From Acetobacterium sp. (GTDB lineage Bacteria; Bacillota; Clostridia; Eubacteriales; Eubacteriaceae): a stretch of DNA of 37,266 nucleotides. The stretch is from NCBI GenBank assembly GCA_028692885.1, contig JAQUWM010000019.1, positions 1 through 37,266 on the forward strand, in the 5' to 3' direction. The notes under the pieces were generated by a model. That model did no database searches and was not told where the DNA came from. It worked only from the letters and a program-made list of their open reading frames with translations. Numbering within the stretch: the first letter of the stretch is position 1; each line of letters starts with the position of its first letter. Below, in pieces: positions 1 to 9,834 of this stretch. Both the position numbers and the translations under genes were made by a program.

Positions 1-352
1 CTTCAAAGCCCGGGTCCACCCAGCCGGCATTCTGAATAAATAACCCCATCCGACCAATCGAGCTACGGCCTTCGACAAAGGCGGTCAGATTGCAGGGCAG
101 CTTGATATATTCCATGGTGGTTGCCAACAGGAAAGAATTAGATGGAATAATGATCTCATCCGCTTCCATCGAAATATACTTAATTTCATCCGTCAGCGTC
201 ATCGTCTCAAAATTATTTTCATCCAGCTTTAAAAAACTGCTGCCCAAGCGAATATCCACCGAGGCTGGTTGCACCTGGCCCTGTTCCAGTGGGTCGATGA
301 TCAGCTCACCACTTTCTAAATATTTATAAATGGTTCTATCCGATAAAATCAT
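1..352 (-). CDS. dcd: dCTP deaminase (partial, C-terminus outside window)
   Basis: This gene deaminates dCTP to dUTP (or is bifunctional to dUMP), feeding dTMP synthesis in the cytoplasm. Reading the minus strand from the ATG at 352 gives about 117 residues. They begin MILSDRTIYKYLESGEL and include the family signature VEGRSSIGRMGLFIQNAGW near the window edge; the arginine and serine after the EG are part of the nucleotide-binding/trimer-interface motif of Dcd. The frame is open to base 1, so the C-terminal third is missing only because the window ends. A GGAGG box lies just upstream of the ATG, and a promoter is visible at 403-431. Mono- versus bifunctional type cannot be decided without the C-terminus. 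Confidence 0.93.
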   Translation of the reverse strand, partial: MILSDRTIYKYLESGELIIDPLEQGQVQPASVDIRLGSSFLKLDENNFETMTLTDEIKYISMEADEIIIPSNSFLLATTMEYIKLPCNLTAFVEGRSSIGRMGLFIQNAGWVDPGFE

Positions 353-402
353 GTCTCCTCCAAAATTTCCAAATTCAGTTTATCCGTAAAATTTTCCTAT
401 TA

Positions 403-431
403 ATTGTATTATGGGTGATCTAAAATGACAA
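403..431 (-). promoter_or_regulatory. Promoter of dcd
   Basis: On the minus strand TTGTCA (426-431) is separated by 17 bases from TACAAT (403-408), a good sigma-A match about 50 bases upstream of the dcd start. Confidence 0.6.
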
Positions 432-481
432 GATGATTCTTTAAACAGTCTTACTATATCCGTTGGATTAAATATTTAATG

Positions 482-506
482 TAGGGGCGATCTGTGATCG
501 CCCGCA
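482..506. repeat. Small palindromic repeat (GGGCGATC/GATCGCCC)
   Basis: The arms GGGCGATC (485-492) and GATCGCCC (496-503) surround a 3-base loop and sit inside a GTAGGGG...CCCGCAC context. No T-run follows on either strand, so it is not an obvious terminator. The pattern resembles the short dispersed palindromes seen between genes in many bacteria. It lies between the mutS2 end and the dcd promoter. The rest of 353-617 shows nothing else that I can name. Confidence 0.5.
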
Positions 507-617
507 CACCACACAATTGCTTTAATTCAACTGATATCGCTGCTGTTATACTATATCATTTCCAGGTATGGGCCTAGCCTTGGTCATCGCTGATCTCCCG
601 GATGGTGTTGACGCTTA

Positions 618-2987
618 TTATAGCGTCACGATGGTCACCCCGGAGCCGCCTTCATTCATGGCGCCCAGACGGAAATCTTCGATTAGGGGGTTTCCTTTTA
701 AGTACTCATGAATGATCTCCCGGAGTCTTCCGGTGCCCTTGCCATGGACAATCACAATCTGCTTGTTGCCTGAAAGCATGGCGTCACCGATCATCTTATC
801 GACCAAATACAGCGACTCTTCGCCATTTTTTCCCCGGAGATCGAGCTTGGTATCCATCACGTGACGATCCACCTTTTTATAGGTTACCTTTTTCTCTTCC
901 GGCTTTGCCAGCGCCGTTGAGACACTCAGGTCACCGACGTCAACCTTCAGCTTAATCATCTCTGCCTGAACCATGGCTTTGTTTTCATTGGGAAGCAGGT
1001 TTAAGACCTCACCTTCCCGGCGCAGGCTGTTAATATAAACTTTCATCCCAACACTGAGATCGTCTATTTCCAGGGCCGCCCCCTGATAATCTTTAGGTCG
1101 GCTGCCAAATTGATAAATGTTTTTCTCTTTTTCTTTAATACGCTTACGAATCGCTTCCAATTCCTTATTATCTTTAACCGCGCTGGTCGTGGTTTCCTGA
1201 ATGGTTCGGATTTCCCGGTAAATTTCCTCAGTTTCGGCCCGGGTTTTCTTAACGATTTGCATGGCTTCTTCCTGAGCTTTTTGGAGCAGCGCTTTTTGTT
1301 CCTCGGCAAACTTCTGCTTTTCCTGATCCATTTGCCGTTTCAGGGCTTCGGTTTCCTGCTTCAGGCGAATAATGGCATCATGTTCGGCTTCGGTGCGACG
1401 ACGCTTTTCATCTATTTTTATCAGGGTTTCTTCAAAGCGGATGGCTTCATTCTTGATCAGGTCGCGGGCATTTTCAATGACATCATCACCAAGCCCCAAT
1501 CGCATCGCGATTTCAAAGGCATTGGATTTACCCGGCACTCCAATTAACAGGCGATAGGTCGGTCTCAGCGTTTTGACATCAAATTCGACACTGGCATTGA
1601 CCACCCCCGGAGTGACCAGGGCGTATTCCTTAAGCTCGCTGTAATGGGTGGTGGATACACTGGTTACTTTGCGCAAATGCAGGGCATTAAGAATCGAAAT
1701 GGCCAGAGCAGCCCCTTCGGTAGGGTCCGTACCGGCGCCCAGTTCGTCAAATAATACCAGTGAATTATAATCCGCTTTGTTCATAATCTCAACGATATTG
1801 GTCATATGGGAAGAAAAGGTACTGAGGCTCTGCTCAATGCTTTGTTCATCCCCGATATCCGCAAAGATATCGGCAAAAATCCGGGTTTTACTACCTTCCC
1901 GAACCGGGACAAACAGCCCTGACTGCACCATCAGGTTCAACAGACCGATGGTTTTTAAGGAGACCGTTTTCCCACCGGTATTTGGCCCGGTGATAACCAT
2001 GGTGTCAATGCCTTCTTCAAAATAAATATCCGAGGCGATGACCTGATCTTCGGGAATCAGCGGATGCTTGGCCCGTAACAGCTCAATGACACCCGTTTCG
2101 GTGACACTGGTGCGGACGCCATTGATGGTCAGACCGTACTTGCCTTTGCCAAACTGAAAATCCAGATCCACCAGCACATCATAATTACAGATAATCTCAT
2201 CCCGCTGATCAGCCACCTTCTCGGTGAGATCTTTGAGAATCCTGACGATTTCCTGTTCTTCTTCGGTGACCAGAATTTTGATATCGTTGTTCAGTTCCAC
2301 CACCGCCATCGGTTCAATAAAGAGGGTCGCGCCACTGGCCGACTTATCCAGCACAATCCCGGGCACCTGGCTGCGGTATTCCTGCTTGACAGGAATAACA
2401 TAGCGGTTATTCCGGATGGTCACGATTTTTTCCTGGAGTATTTTTTCATAGGCGGTCGAGCTGATCATATGGCTTAGTTTTTCAGTTATCCGCTTGTATT
2501 TAAACTGCATCTCCCGTCGAATCCGGGACAGTTCCCGGGAGGCGTTGTCGGCCATTTCTTCCGGTCCCAGTATTTTGCGGCTGATTTCTTTTTCCAGCTC
2601 TTCGCAGGTTTCCAGCGCAGAAAACAGATCCCTGAGTAAAATCAGCGTATCCATCTGCGTATCGCTATGGTAATAGTTATCCATATCCCGGGCGATCCGC
2701 AGCAGGGTGGCAATCGACAACAGTTCTTTCATCGACAGCATCGAGCCAATCGCGGCCCGCTTGACGTAATCACTGGTATTGGGCACATCTGCCAGGGGCG
2801 GACGGCCGTTGCGGAGGATCATCCCGAGACTTTCGTTGGTTAAATCAAGGCCCCGATTGACTGCCGTCAGGCTTTCCAGCGGTAATAGATTTTTCGCCTG
2901 ATCCTTCCCACCCTGGGTGACGCAATGCTCACCCAGACTTTTTAATATTTTATGATATTCCAAGACCTTCAAACTTCTCTGATCCAT
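618..2987 (-). CDS. mutS2: Endonuclease MutS2
   Basis: The 789-residue product has the usual MutS2 length. An N-terminal coiled/clamp region is followed by an ABC-type ATPase core with Walker A GPNTGGKT (about residue 335) and a Walker B-like LVLFDELGAGTDP. A long charged coiled coil (about 520-640) comes next, and a C-terminal Smr nuclease domain begins LDLRG and contains HGKGTGRLR. Unlike MutS it lacks the mismatch-recognition domain. MutS2 acts on recombination intermediates and, in Bacillus, on collided ribosomes; which role applies here is not visible. The start ATG at 2987 follows a GAGGAG box. It lies 17 bases downstream of the U32 peptidase stop, so the two are probably co-transcribed. 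Confidence 0.95.
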   Translation of the reverse strand: MDQRSLKVLEYHKILKSLGEHCVTQGGKDQAKNLLPLESLTAVNRGLDLTNESLGMILRNGRPPLADVPNTSDYVKRAAIGSMLSMKELLSIATLLRIARDMDNYYHSDTQMDTLILLRDLFSALETCEELEKEISRKILGPEEMADNASRELSRIRREMQFKYKRITEKLSHMISSTAYEKILQEKIVTIRNNRYVIPVKQEYRSQVPGIVLDKSASGATLFIEPMAVVELNNDIKILVTEEEQEIVRILKDLTEKVADQRDEIICNYDVLVDLDFQFGKGKYGLTINGVRTSVTETGVIELLRAKHPLIPEDQVIASDIYFEEGIDTMVITGPNTGGKTVSLKTIGLLNLMVQSGLFVPVREGSKTRIFADIFADIGDEQSIEQSLSTFSSHMTNIVEIMNKADYNSLVLFDELGAGTDPTEGAALAISILNALHLRKVTSVSTTHYSELKEYALVTPGVVNASVEFDVKTLRPTYRLLIGVPGKSNAFEIAMRLGLGDDVIENARDLIKNEAIRFEETLIKIDEKRRRTEAEHDAIIRLKQETEALKRQMDQEKQKFAEEQKALLQKAQEEAMQIVKKTRAETEEIYREIRTIQETTTSAVKDNKELEAIRKRIKEKEKNIYQFGSRPKDYQGAALEIDDLSVGMKVYINSLRREGEVLNLLPNENKAMVQAEMIKLKVDVGDLSVSTALAKPEEKKVTYKKVDRHVMDTKLDLRGKNGEESLYLVDKMIGDAMLSGNKQIVIVHGKGTGRLREIIHEYLKGNPLIEDFRLGAMNEGGSGVTIVTL

Positions 2988-3004
2988 GTATTTATTTCAC
3001 TCCT

Positions 3005-5500
3005 CTATTTTACGCCTCGTCTAAAACTTCCGCGGGTGGTTCCCTCGGTCCCAAGCCCTTCGGGAAGACCCCAATGTTTGTCATAAATTCCCTGACTATA
3101 ATAGCCGATGATGGTCCTTAACTTTTCCATACTTTCGTTATGATGCTGGATTCGCCAGGTGTCCACACCTTTTAATTCCAGGATTTCTTCCCTTAAAAAT
3201 AAGGTATCGCCATTATAGACATGAATCAGTCCCTGGTCATCCCGTTCCACCGGGAAGGCAAATCCGCGCTCATCCACCAGCTTACTGGTCATTTCCTGAC
3301 GGCACAAACCTGTTGTTCCTTTTTTCTTTTCCAGGCAGTTTTTACAGCCAAACAGACATTTTTTGCTGACCATCAGCTCCTGCGAACCGTAAACTGTTAA
3401 AACCATGGCAATCTCAGCATGCTCGCTTATTTCTTTCAGCTCGGTTTCCATGAGTTCCGGCGATAACACGCCGCCACCGATGCCCCACTCTTTTAATGCC
3501 CGGGTTGCCAGGGTATTAAACAGGTTAAACGACTGATCAGCCTCTAAATAAGATGATGTTTTATTTAGCAGATGCAGGGCTTCATAATTGCCAATTAAAA
3601 AGCCATCCTGATTCATCTCTTTGGTCACTATGCGACGTACTTTTTTAGTCGATTCGTCATCCATTATTTTAGGTGTCTTCAGTAGCACTGCGATGCCCAG
3701 ATCCTTTAAGAGGGCGGTCTTTTCTGCGACACCCTCCCCAAGCAATGGCAGCACAACCTGATCCAGACCCAGTCCATCCAAAAGCGTTAAAAACTGGCTA
3801 TCCGGCATTTTTTCGAATGCCAATGAAACCCGTTTTTTCGCGTCTGCTAATTGCAGCTTCTTAAATCGATCTGACTGACCCGCCAGTTCTTGCTCCAGCG
3901 GCACGATCGTAATGGTCTGATTTAACTCTTGCGTATTTCCGGCATTTTTTTCAGCGTCTGCCTGAGCCTCTGCCAGTTTAAGCAATACTTCTTTGCGCAG
4001 CGTGTTTAACTGGCTGCGGGATAGAAACACCTGATCATCCAACGCCATGGAAATAGTCCCCAGTTCATAACCGGTGCCGCCGATCCGGGAAATTTGCTCC
4101 CGGACCATCGCTTCATCAATGGGATTTTTCAGCGGTGCTTCGGGACTAAAAGCGGCTATATAATTGACCGCATACCCCTGGCTGAAAGCTGCTATTGCTG
4201 CCGGTTTGCCCAGCTTGAGGAGCAGTTTAAAATTCACTGTGGCGCCTGGTTGATCAAGGGATTGGGCGCCCAATTGTTTAAGGCTGTCCATTAAGTTTTT
4301 ATCGAGATTTTTATAAAGCGGGGTCCCTGGTGAAACCCCATAGCGACAGGGAATAGTCACGGTTTCGCCACCAAGGCCTTGTTCCAGCCGGCGGCCGGCC
4401 GGGGTGAAAATTGCATCCACCTTGGTCCCCGTTTTGCCGTCCTCACCAAAAGATAAGCCATCCCCGACATGAAGCTGGGCATCCTCATTGAGACGAATCC
4501 CCAGAGGCTGATAGGCACTTTTATGATTCTGGTTTTTAGCAGCTTTAGCAAGGCTGACAACCTGGCCAATTAAAACGCCCCGATTCTTGCCCACCTGGGC
4601 ATTGAGGAGATCCGCTTCATTAAAAAGGTGACCCCTGGTGAAATCCCGGTTAAACACCTGCATGACTGCCTGATTATCAACCGTTTTGGTTGTCTTATCT
4701 CCGACTGCGGCATCGATGCCTTCCCGATAAGCCCGGGTGATCCCATAAACGTATTCGGGTGTTTTCATTCGGCCTTCTATTTTTAAGGAGTCCACACCCG
4801 AAGCGATGATTGTCTCCAGGTCGTCCAACGTATTTAAGTCCTTGGGACTGAGGAGATAGCCATCCTGAACCAGTCGATTGTTCTCATCAAACAGCCGATA
4901 ATTCTTTCGACAGGGTTGGGCGCAGAGACCCCGGTTGCCGCTACGACCGCCAATCATACTGCTCATCAGACACTGGCCGGAATAGGCGTAGCACAAGGCT
5001 CCATGAGTGAATATCTTTAATTCAACCTTAGTTTTTTTCTTAATTTCAGCTACCTGGGTTAATGGCATTTCCCGAGGCAGCACCACCCGGGAAAAACCAA
5101 GTTCCTGGAAAAACAGTACCCCTTCCACGCCATAAACAGAAGCCTGGGTGCTGGTCTGGAGTTTGAATTCGGGAAAATAATGACGGATTAAATAAATAAG
5201 TCCCATATCCTGAACAATCAGGCCGTCAAGATTAAGGGTTTTCAGAAAATTAAGGGTATTGACCAACTCCCCCATTTCGCTGTTTTTAATTAATATATTC
5301 AAGGTGACGTAGACTTTCACCTGATGGCTATGACAAAGGGTGACCGCCGCTTTTATTTCTTCATCCGTCATATTTTCAGCATTGCGACGGGCATTAAAAG
5401 ATTTGCCACCAAAATAGACTGCATCCGCCCCGCCATTGATGGCCGCAATCACCGCTTCCATTGTTCCGGCCGGTGCCAGCAGTTCTGGTTTTTTATTCAT
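3005..5500 (-). CDS. U32 family peptidase, collagenase-like, with DUF3656
   Basis: This 831-residue protein belongs to the large U32 class. The N-terminal U32 barrel starts with ELLAPAGTMEA and GGADAVYFGG. The signature with cysteines (HGALCYAYSGQCLMSSMIGG, followed by GNRGLCAQPCR) lies at about 168-200. A long C-terminal region contains another cysteine cluster (KKCLFGCKNCLEKKKG, about residue 720). Family knowledge: several U32 proteins are iron-sulfur/prephenate-dependent hydroxylation or tRNA-modification factors rather than true collagenases, and the cysteines fit such a role. No signal peptide is seen, so it is cytoplasmic. It starts at 5500 after GAGGT and precedes mutS2 by 17 bases. 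Confidence 0.88.
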   Translation of the reverse strand: MNKKPELLAPAGTMEAVIAAINGGADAVYFGGKSFNARRNAENMTDEEIKAAVTLCHSHQVKVYVTLNILIKNSEMGELVNTLNFLKTLNLDGLIVQDMGLIYLIRHYFPEFKLQTSTQASVYGVEGVLFFQELGFSRVVLPREMPLTQVAEIKKKTKVELKIFTHGALCYAYSGQCLMSSMIGGRSGNRGLCAQPCRKNYRLFDENNRLVQDGYLLSPKDLNTLDDLETIIASGVDSLKIEGRMKTPEYVYGITRAYREGIDAAVGDKTTKTVDNQAVMQVFNRDFTRGHLFNEADLLNAQVGKNRGVLIGQVVSLAKAAKNQNHKSAYQPLGIRLNEDAQLHVGDGLSFGEDGKTGTKVDAIFTPAGRRLEQGLGGETVTIPCRYGVSPGTPLYKNLDKNLMDSLKQLGAQSLDQPGATVNFKLLLKLGKPAAIAAFSQGYAVNYIAAFSPEAPLKNPIDEAMVREQISRIGGTGYELGTISMALDDQVFLSRSQLNTLRKEVLLKLAEAQADAEKNAGNTQELNQTITIVPLEQELAGQSDRFKKLQLADAKKRVSLAFEKMPDSQFLTLLDGLGLDQVVLPLLGEGVAEKTALLKDLGIAVLLKTPKIMDDESTKKVRRIVTKEMNQDGFLIGNYEALHLLNKTSSYLEADQSFNLFNTLATRALKEWGIGGGVLSPELMETELKEISEHAEIAMVLTVYGSQELMVSKKCLFGCKNCLEKKKGTTGLCRQEMTSKLVDERGFAFPVERDDQGLIHVYNGDTLFLREEILELKGVDTWRIQHHNESMEKLRTIIGYYSQGIYDKHWGLPEGLGTEGTTRGSFRRGVK

Positions 5501-5555
5501 TCTTACCTCATGTTCTTATTAATCGATGTTTCACGTAACTTCTATGCAATTGATT

Positions 5556-5564
5556 ATTATAACA
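5556..5564 (-). promoter_or_regulatory. Extended -10 promoter of the U32-mutS2 operon
   Basis: The minus strand reads TGTTATAAT, a perfect extended -10, about 55 bases upstream of the U32 start. I see no good -35, as is common for extended -10 promoters. Confidence 0.45.
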
Positions 5565-5640
5565 TATGTAGATAAAATAAAGAAGATTTGATATTCTTTT
5601 TCGTTCTTTAATTCATTTATTATCGATCGCCTTATTAATC

Positions 5641-5669
5641 TTGAAAAATCCGGGTAAAAAAAGTATCAT
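5641..5669 (+). promoter_or_regulatory. Promoter of the glycosyltransferase gene
   Basis: TTGAAA (5641-5646), a 17-base spacer and TATCAT (5664-5669) lie about 45 bases upstream of the ATG at 5717. This promoter is divergent from the U32 operon promoter. Confidence 0.55.
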
Positions 5670-5716
5670 AACTAAATGGATTTAATTGCAAACTGAAAAG
5701 AGGAGATGAGTCATTA

Positions 5717-6991
5717 ATGAAAATTTCAATCTTAACCTTGGGAACCCGTGGCGATGTTCAACCTTTTGTCGCCCTGGCCCAAAAAGCGTTGGAAAAAGGG
5801 CATCAGGCCGTGATCTGTACCGGAAAAACATTCAAGCCATTTATTGAAGAAGCCGGCATCGAATTTAAAGAAGCTGCCAGTGATCTGATGGCGATGCTGG
5901 AAACCGAGGAAGGACAAATGGTTTTCAAACATGCTCTGCACCACCCATTTCGCACCAAAAAATATCTGGATGAAGTGGTCAATCCGGCCTTTCGACAAAC
6001 CCTCGATCAATTCTATGATGCTGCCCAGGGATCTGATGTGATCCTCTATCATCCCAAGGCTTTCGGTGCTCCGGATATTGCCGAAGCTCTCGACATTCCC
6101 TGTATCAGCATTCCCCCGGTGCCGATTACCTTTCCGATTGATGAATTTCCCAACCTGGCCATCTCGCCAACCAAAAATCTCGGAAAGCGATTGAATCTCT
6201 GGACCTACTCGGTGATTGCCCAAGCCGAGCGATCAAGCATCAAAGAGGTCAATGATTTCAGACAAAAAACCTTGCATCTGCCCAAACGTCAAAGCGGACT
6301 CTACACCTTTTCCCTGAATGGTCAAGTCATCCCGATCATTTATCCGATCAGCAAGGCCTTATTTCCAGAAGTCACAAGCTGGGAGGGTCGGGTTCTGACA
6401 CCTGGCTTTTTTTATCTTGATTCCCAAACAGAGCACCTCGATTCGACATTAACTGCCTTTTTAAACTCGGGACCAGCACCGATTATCATCTCGTTTAGCA
6501 GTATGCCCCTTAAAACTCCGGAACAATTTAAGAACCGTCTACAGGAAGCCCTTCATGCCACCCATCAGCGGGGCATCCTTTTATCTGGCAACAGCGGTTT
6601 TCACTTTGATGAGAATGAGCATCTGCTGACCATCAATGCCGCGCCCCATTCATTGTTGTTTCCCCATGGCAAAGGGATCGTCCATCATGGCGGCGTAGGA
6701 ACCATGGCGGCGGCCATCAAGAGCGGCAAACCACAGTTGATTATCCCCTTTTCGGTGGATCAACCCTTCTGGGCCAACCGCCTCTATCAACAGGGGTATG
6801 CACTAAAACCGCTAAAGGAAACCCAGGTCACGACACAAGCTCTGATCCAACGCTTCATTGCGTTTGAAGAAGAGGCCATCCAATCAAAGGCCCAAGCCCT
6901 GAAGGCCATCATCGATCAGGAAAATGGAACTGAAACTGCCCTTGCGTTTATCGAGAACCATTGCCGTGGTAATGTGAAGGGCCGTCGATAA
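5717..6991 (+). CDS. Glycosyltransferase, MGT/UGT-like (GT1/GT28)
   Basis: The 424-residue protein has the GT-B layout. The N-terminal acceptor domain starts MKISILTLGTRGDVQPFVAL, the motif typical of sterol/macrolide-type glucosyltransferases. The C-terminal nucleotide-sugar domain carries HHGGVGTMAAAIKSGKP (about 317-333), followed by a P.....DQPFWANR segment, where the histidines, glycines, D and Q contact the UDP-sugar. It therefore moves a sugar from a UDP donor to a lipid or small hydrophobic acceptor; the acceptor cannot be read from sequence. It has no signal peptide or clear membrane helix, so it is cytoplasmic or peripheral. GAGGAG precedes the ATG. It stands alone between its own promoter and a terminator. 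Confidence 0.85.
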   Translation: MKISILTLGTRGDVQPFVALAQKALEKGHQAVICTGKTFKPFIEEAGIEFKEAASDLMAMLETEEGQMVFKHALHHPFRTKKYLDEVVNPAFRQTLDQFYDAAQGSDVILYHPKAFGAPDIAEALDIPCISIPPVPITFPIDEFPNLAISPTKNLGKRLNLWTYSVIAQAERSSIKEVNDFRQKTLHLPKRQSGLYTFSLNGQVIPIIYPISKALFPEVTSWEGRVLTPGFFYLDSQTEHLDSTLTAFLNSGPAPIIISFSSMPLKTPEQFKNRLQEALHATHQRGILLSGNSGFHFDENEHLLTINAAPHSLLFPHGKGIVHHGGVGTMAAAIKSGKPQLIIPFSVDQPFWANRLYQQGYALKPLKETQVTTQALIQRFIAFEEEAIQSKAQALKAIIDQENGTETALAFIENHCRGNVKGRR

Positions 6992-7021
6992 AACAACTCT
7001 CATTTATTCTCCATCTAAAAA

Positions 7022-7053
7022 AGCAGCTCCGGTTGTTCACCGGAGCTGCTTTT
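7022..7053. terminator. Bidirectional terminator between converging genes
   Basis: AGCAGCTCCGG (7022-7032) pairs perfectly with CCGGAGCTGCT (7040-7050). A-runs precede it and T-runs follow it, so it can end transcription from the glycosyltransferase and from the opposing DUF308 gene. Confidence 0.85.
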
Positions 7054-7081
7054 AAATGGTTCATACCATTATTAAATCTAT

Positions 7082-7696
7082 TTATTCAATATGATAATCC
7101 TCATAGCCTCTTTTCACTTTTTTGATTTCAGTATAGGTTCGTTTCATACCAATCGACTGGATCACTAAAAACAAACCGAATATACCAAAAGCAACACCAA
7201 CAAGCATAACAATAATGGTTGCCGGGCCCATCGGATTAATAAAAGCGTAGATTCCAAACCCAATTAATGCCACACCCATGATGATTTTAACAATTCTACC
7301 CACGTTTCCGGAATTTGCTGAAATAATCAGTAGAAAGATTCCGGTAATAATGGCCCAGATACCAATGATGATAATGAAAAATGCTACAATCACACTGGGT
7401 ATCAGTAAAAAAATAGCGCAGATGATCAGATCAAAGATACCTCTTCCCAGACTGAAACCCATATTGGCACCATACTTGTACCGCATCATCAATGCCGAGA
7501 CGATATAAACAACTCCCATAAAACCACGATACACACCAAAAACAAAAACCAGCAGCGTAATAGCATGATTGCTGAAAAAAACAGCAAATATGCTCAACGC
7601 AATAAAACAAAGCCCATCCAGTAGCATCAGCCACCACTTGCCATAAGATCGTTCCAGGATATCAATCCCCAGGGATTTCACTTCACTTTGATTCAT
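7082..7696 (-). CDS. DUF308 / HdeD-like membrane protein
   Basis: The 204-residue protein is almost entirely hydrophobic, with about six membrane helices arranged as repeated pairs (around residues 20-60, 80-125 and 135-180), the pattern of the HdeD/DUF308 family. Polar stretches are confined to the first 20 and last 25 residues. HdeD of E. coli is an acid-resistance membrane protein, but the biochemical role of the family is unknown, so stress or envelope function is only an inference. A very strong ribosome binding site, GGAGGTGATCAT, abuts the ATG at 7696. The gene lies 34 bases after the C_GCAxxG_C_C gene and is probably in its operon. Confidence 0.75.
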   Translation of the reverse strand: MNQSEVKSLGIDILERSYGKWWLMLLDGLCFIALSIFAVFFSNHAITLLVFVFGVYRGFMGVVYIVSALMMRYKYGANMGFSLGRGIFDLIICAIFLLIPSVIVAFFIIIIGIWAIITGIFLLIISANSGNVGRIVKIIMGVALIGFGIYAFINPMGPATIIVMLVGVAFGIFGLFLVIQSIGMKRTYTEIKKVKRGYEDYHIE

Positions 7697-7730
7697 ATGA
7701 TCACCTCCGTCATTTTTTTGCGACTATTTC

Positions 7731-8165
7731 TTATTCTTTTTCCAGTATTGCAACAACTCGGTCAAGAACCTGACCAGCCCGCAGCTTAACCGGGTTACAT
7801 GCGACGATCTCATCGCGATGGTATTTTTTGATATAGTCGCAATCGAGACTGCCGAACTCTTTTTGAAATTCTTCGACGAGGAGTTTTGCCGCTCTAGTCA
7901 TTTTCGCTTGCTCCGATGGTCGCTCTTCTGTATACATCGCACCCAAAGCCGCTAATGAACCGGAGAAAGCGCCGCAGGTTCTTTCCGAATAAAACCCGGC
8001 GCCGAATCCCTGAAGCATCCGAAAACTTTCTTCTGGAAGATTAATTTCGTATTTGTCATTGGCAGCCCGAAGCAGAGCCTCGGCGCAATTCATATGATAG
8101 CAAGATTGTTCTTCAACTGGTTTATCTTTTCCAAAAGCATTATAGATTTCGATATATTGTTCCAT
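7731..8165 (-). CDS. C_GCAxxG_C_C family protein (putative redox protein)
   Basis: The 144-residue protein shows the conserved cysteine pattern of this family: an N-terminal NCAEALL segment (about 26-33), then a glycine-rich TCGAFSGSLAALG segment (about 63-75), and further cysteines in a DC pair (about 110) and near residue 125. The spaced cysteines suggest a metal/Fe-S site or thiol redox role. The family is often found next to redox enzymes in anaerobes, and its function is not established. No signal peptide is present. GGAGG lies upstream of the start at 8165. The 156-base gap to metK shows no clear terminator, so its own promoter is uncertain. Confidence 0.8.
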   Translation of the reverse strand: MEQYIEIYNAFGKDKPVEEQSCYHMNCAEALLRAANDKYEINLPEESFRMLQGFGAGFYSERTCGAFSGSLAALGAMYTEERPSEQAKMTRAAKLLVEEFQKEFGSLDCDYIKKYHRDEIVACNPVKLRAGQVLDRVVAILEKE

Positions 8166-8321
8166 CTTTATCCTCCCGCTGATTTGATTCCCAAATTAAT
8201 AAAAGGGCACATCCAAAGCAAATTATGATTTACCGTCTTGATGTACCCATAATTGATTTCAATACGCATGTAGCGCATAAAATTTTAAGTTTCTGTGTTT
8301 ATATCCTGATTATTTTTCGTT

Positions 8322-9500
<1,179 letters not shown>

Positions 9501-9571
9501 TTTGTTCTCCTTTTTTAATGTAATGTCCATTTACCTGATCGCTTTCATGATAATCACGAACGTTGATAATG

Positions 9572-9597
9572 AAAAAGCCTCATCTAATGACGAGGCT
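9572..9597 (-). terminator. Riboswitch-controlled terminator upstream of metK
   Basis: On the minus strand AGCCTC (9592-9597) pairs with GAGGCT (9576-9581), followed by a U-run (9572-9576). It lies directly after the SAM-I aptamer and about 75 bases before the metK start, the expected expression platform. Confidence 0.85.
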
Positions 9598-9600
9598 AAT

Positions 9601-9710
9601 GTTCACATTAAATCCCATCATTGCGAAAATATCGCAGGTATTGGCACCATGCATATGCTGGTTGCCGGGTTTCATCGGGCCTGTCCCTCCACCTCTCTGG
9701 ATAGGTAAAT
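9601..9710 (-). ncRNA. SAM-I (S-box) riboswitch
   Basis: The minus strand shows the full S-box core: CCAGAGAGGTGGAGGGAC, then GGCCC.ATGAAACCCGGCAACC, then GGTGCCAA and CCTGC, and a P4 hairpin (TGCGA...TCGCA). P1 can form between CCTATC near 9702-9707 and GATGGG on the 3' side. With SAM bound, the downstream hairpin at 9572-9597 should terminate transcription. Its position on metK is the classical one in Firmicutes. Confidence 0.96.
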
Positions 9711-9730
9711 ATTCAATTACTTTTTTTTAA

Positions 9731-9759
9731 ATCATACACATCATTATTTTCTTTGTCAA
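9731..9759 (-). promoter_or_regulatory. Promoter of the metK riboswitch transcript
   Basis: A consensus TTGACA (9754-9759), a 17-base spacer and TATGAT (9731-9736) lie on the minus strand, about 20 bases upstream of the aptamer. Confidence 0.85.
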
Positions 9760-9834
9760 GCATTTTATTTCTGACTAAAGTTTTCTACCAACCTTGGGCT
9801 CTAAAGCAATTTCATAATCATCTTTGCGGTTAAC

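Noticed and set aside
610-627. A small GACGCT/AGCGTC hairpin over the mutS2 stop codon as a terminator
   Set aside because: No U-run follows on the minus strand, so it is not a convincing intrinsic terminator.
9501-9530. Start of metK at 9530
   Set aside because: It adds ten residues not present in the family, and AAGGAG is correctly spaced only for the ATG at 9500.
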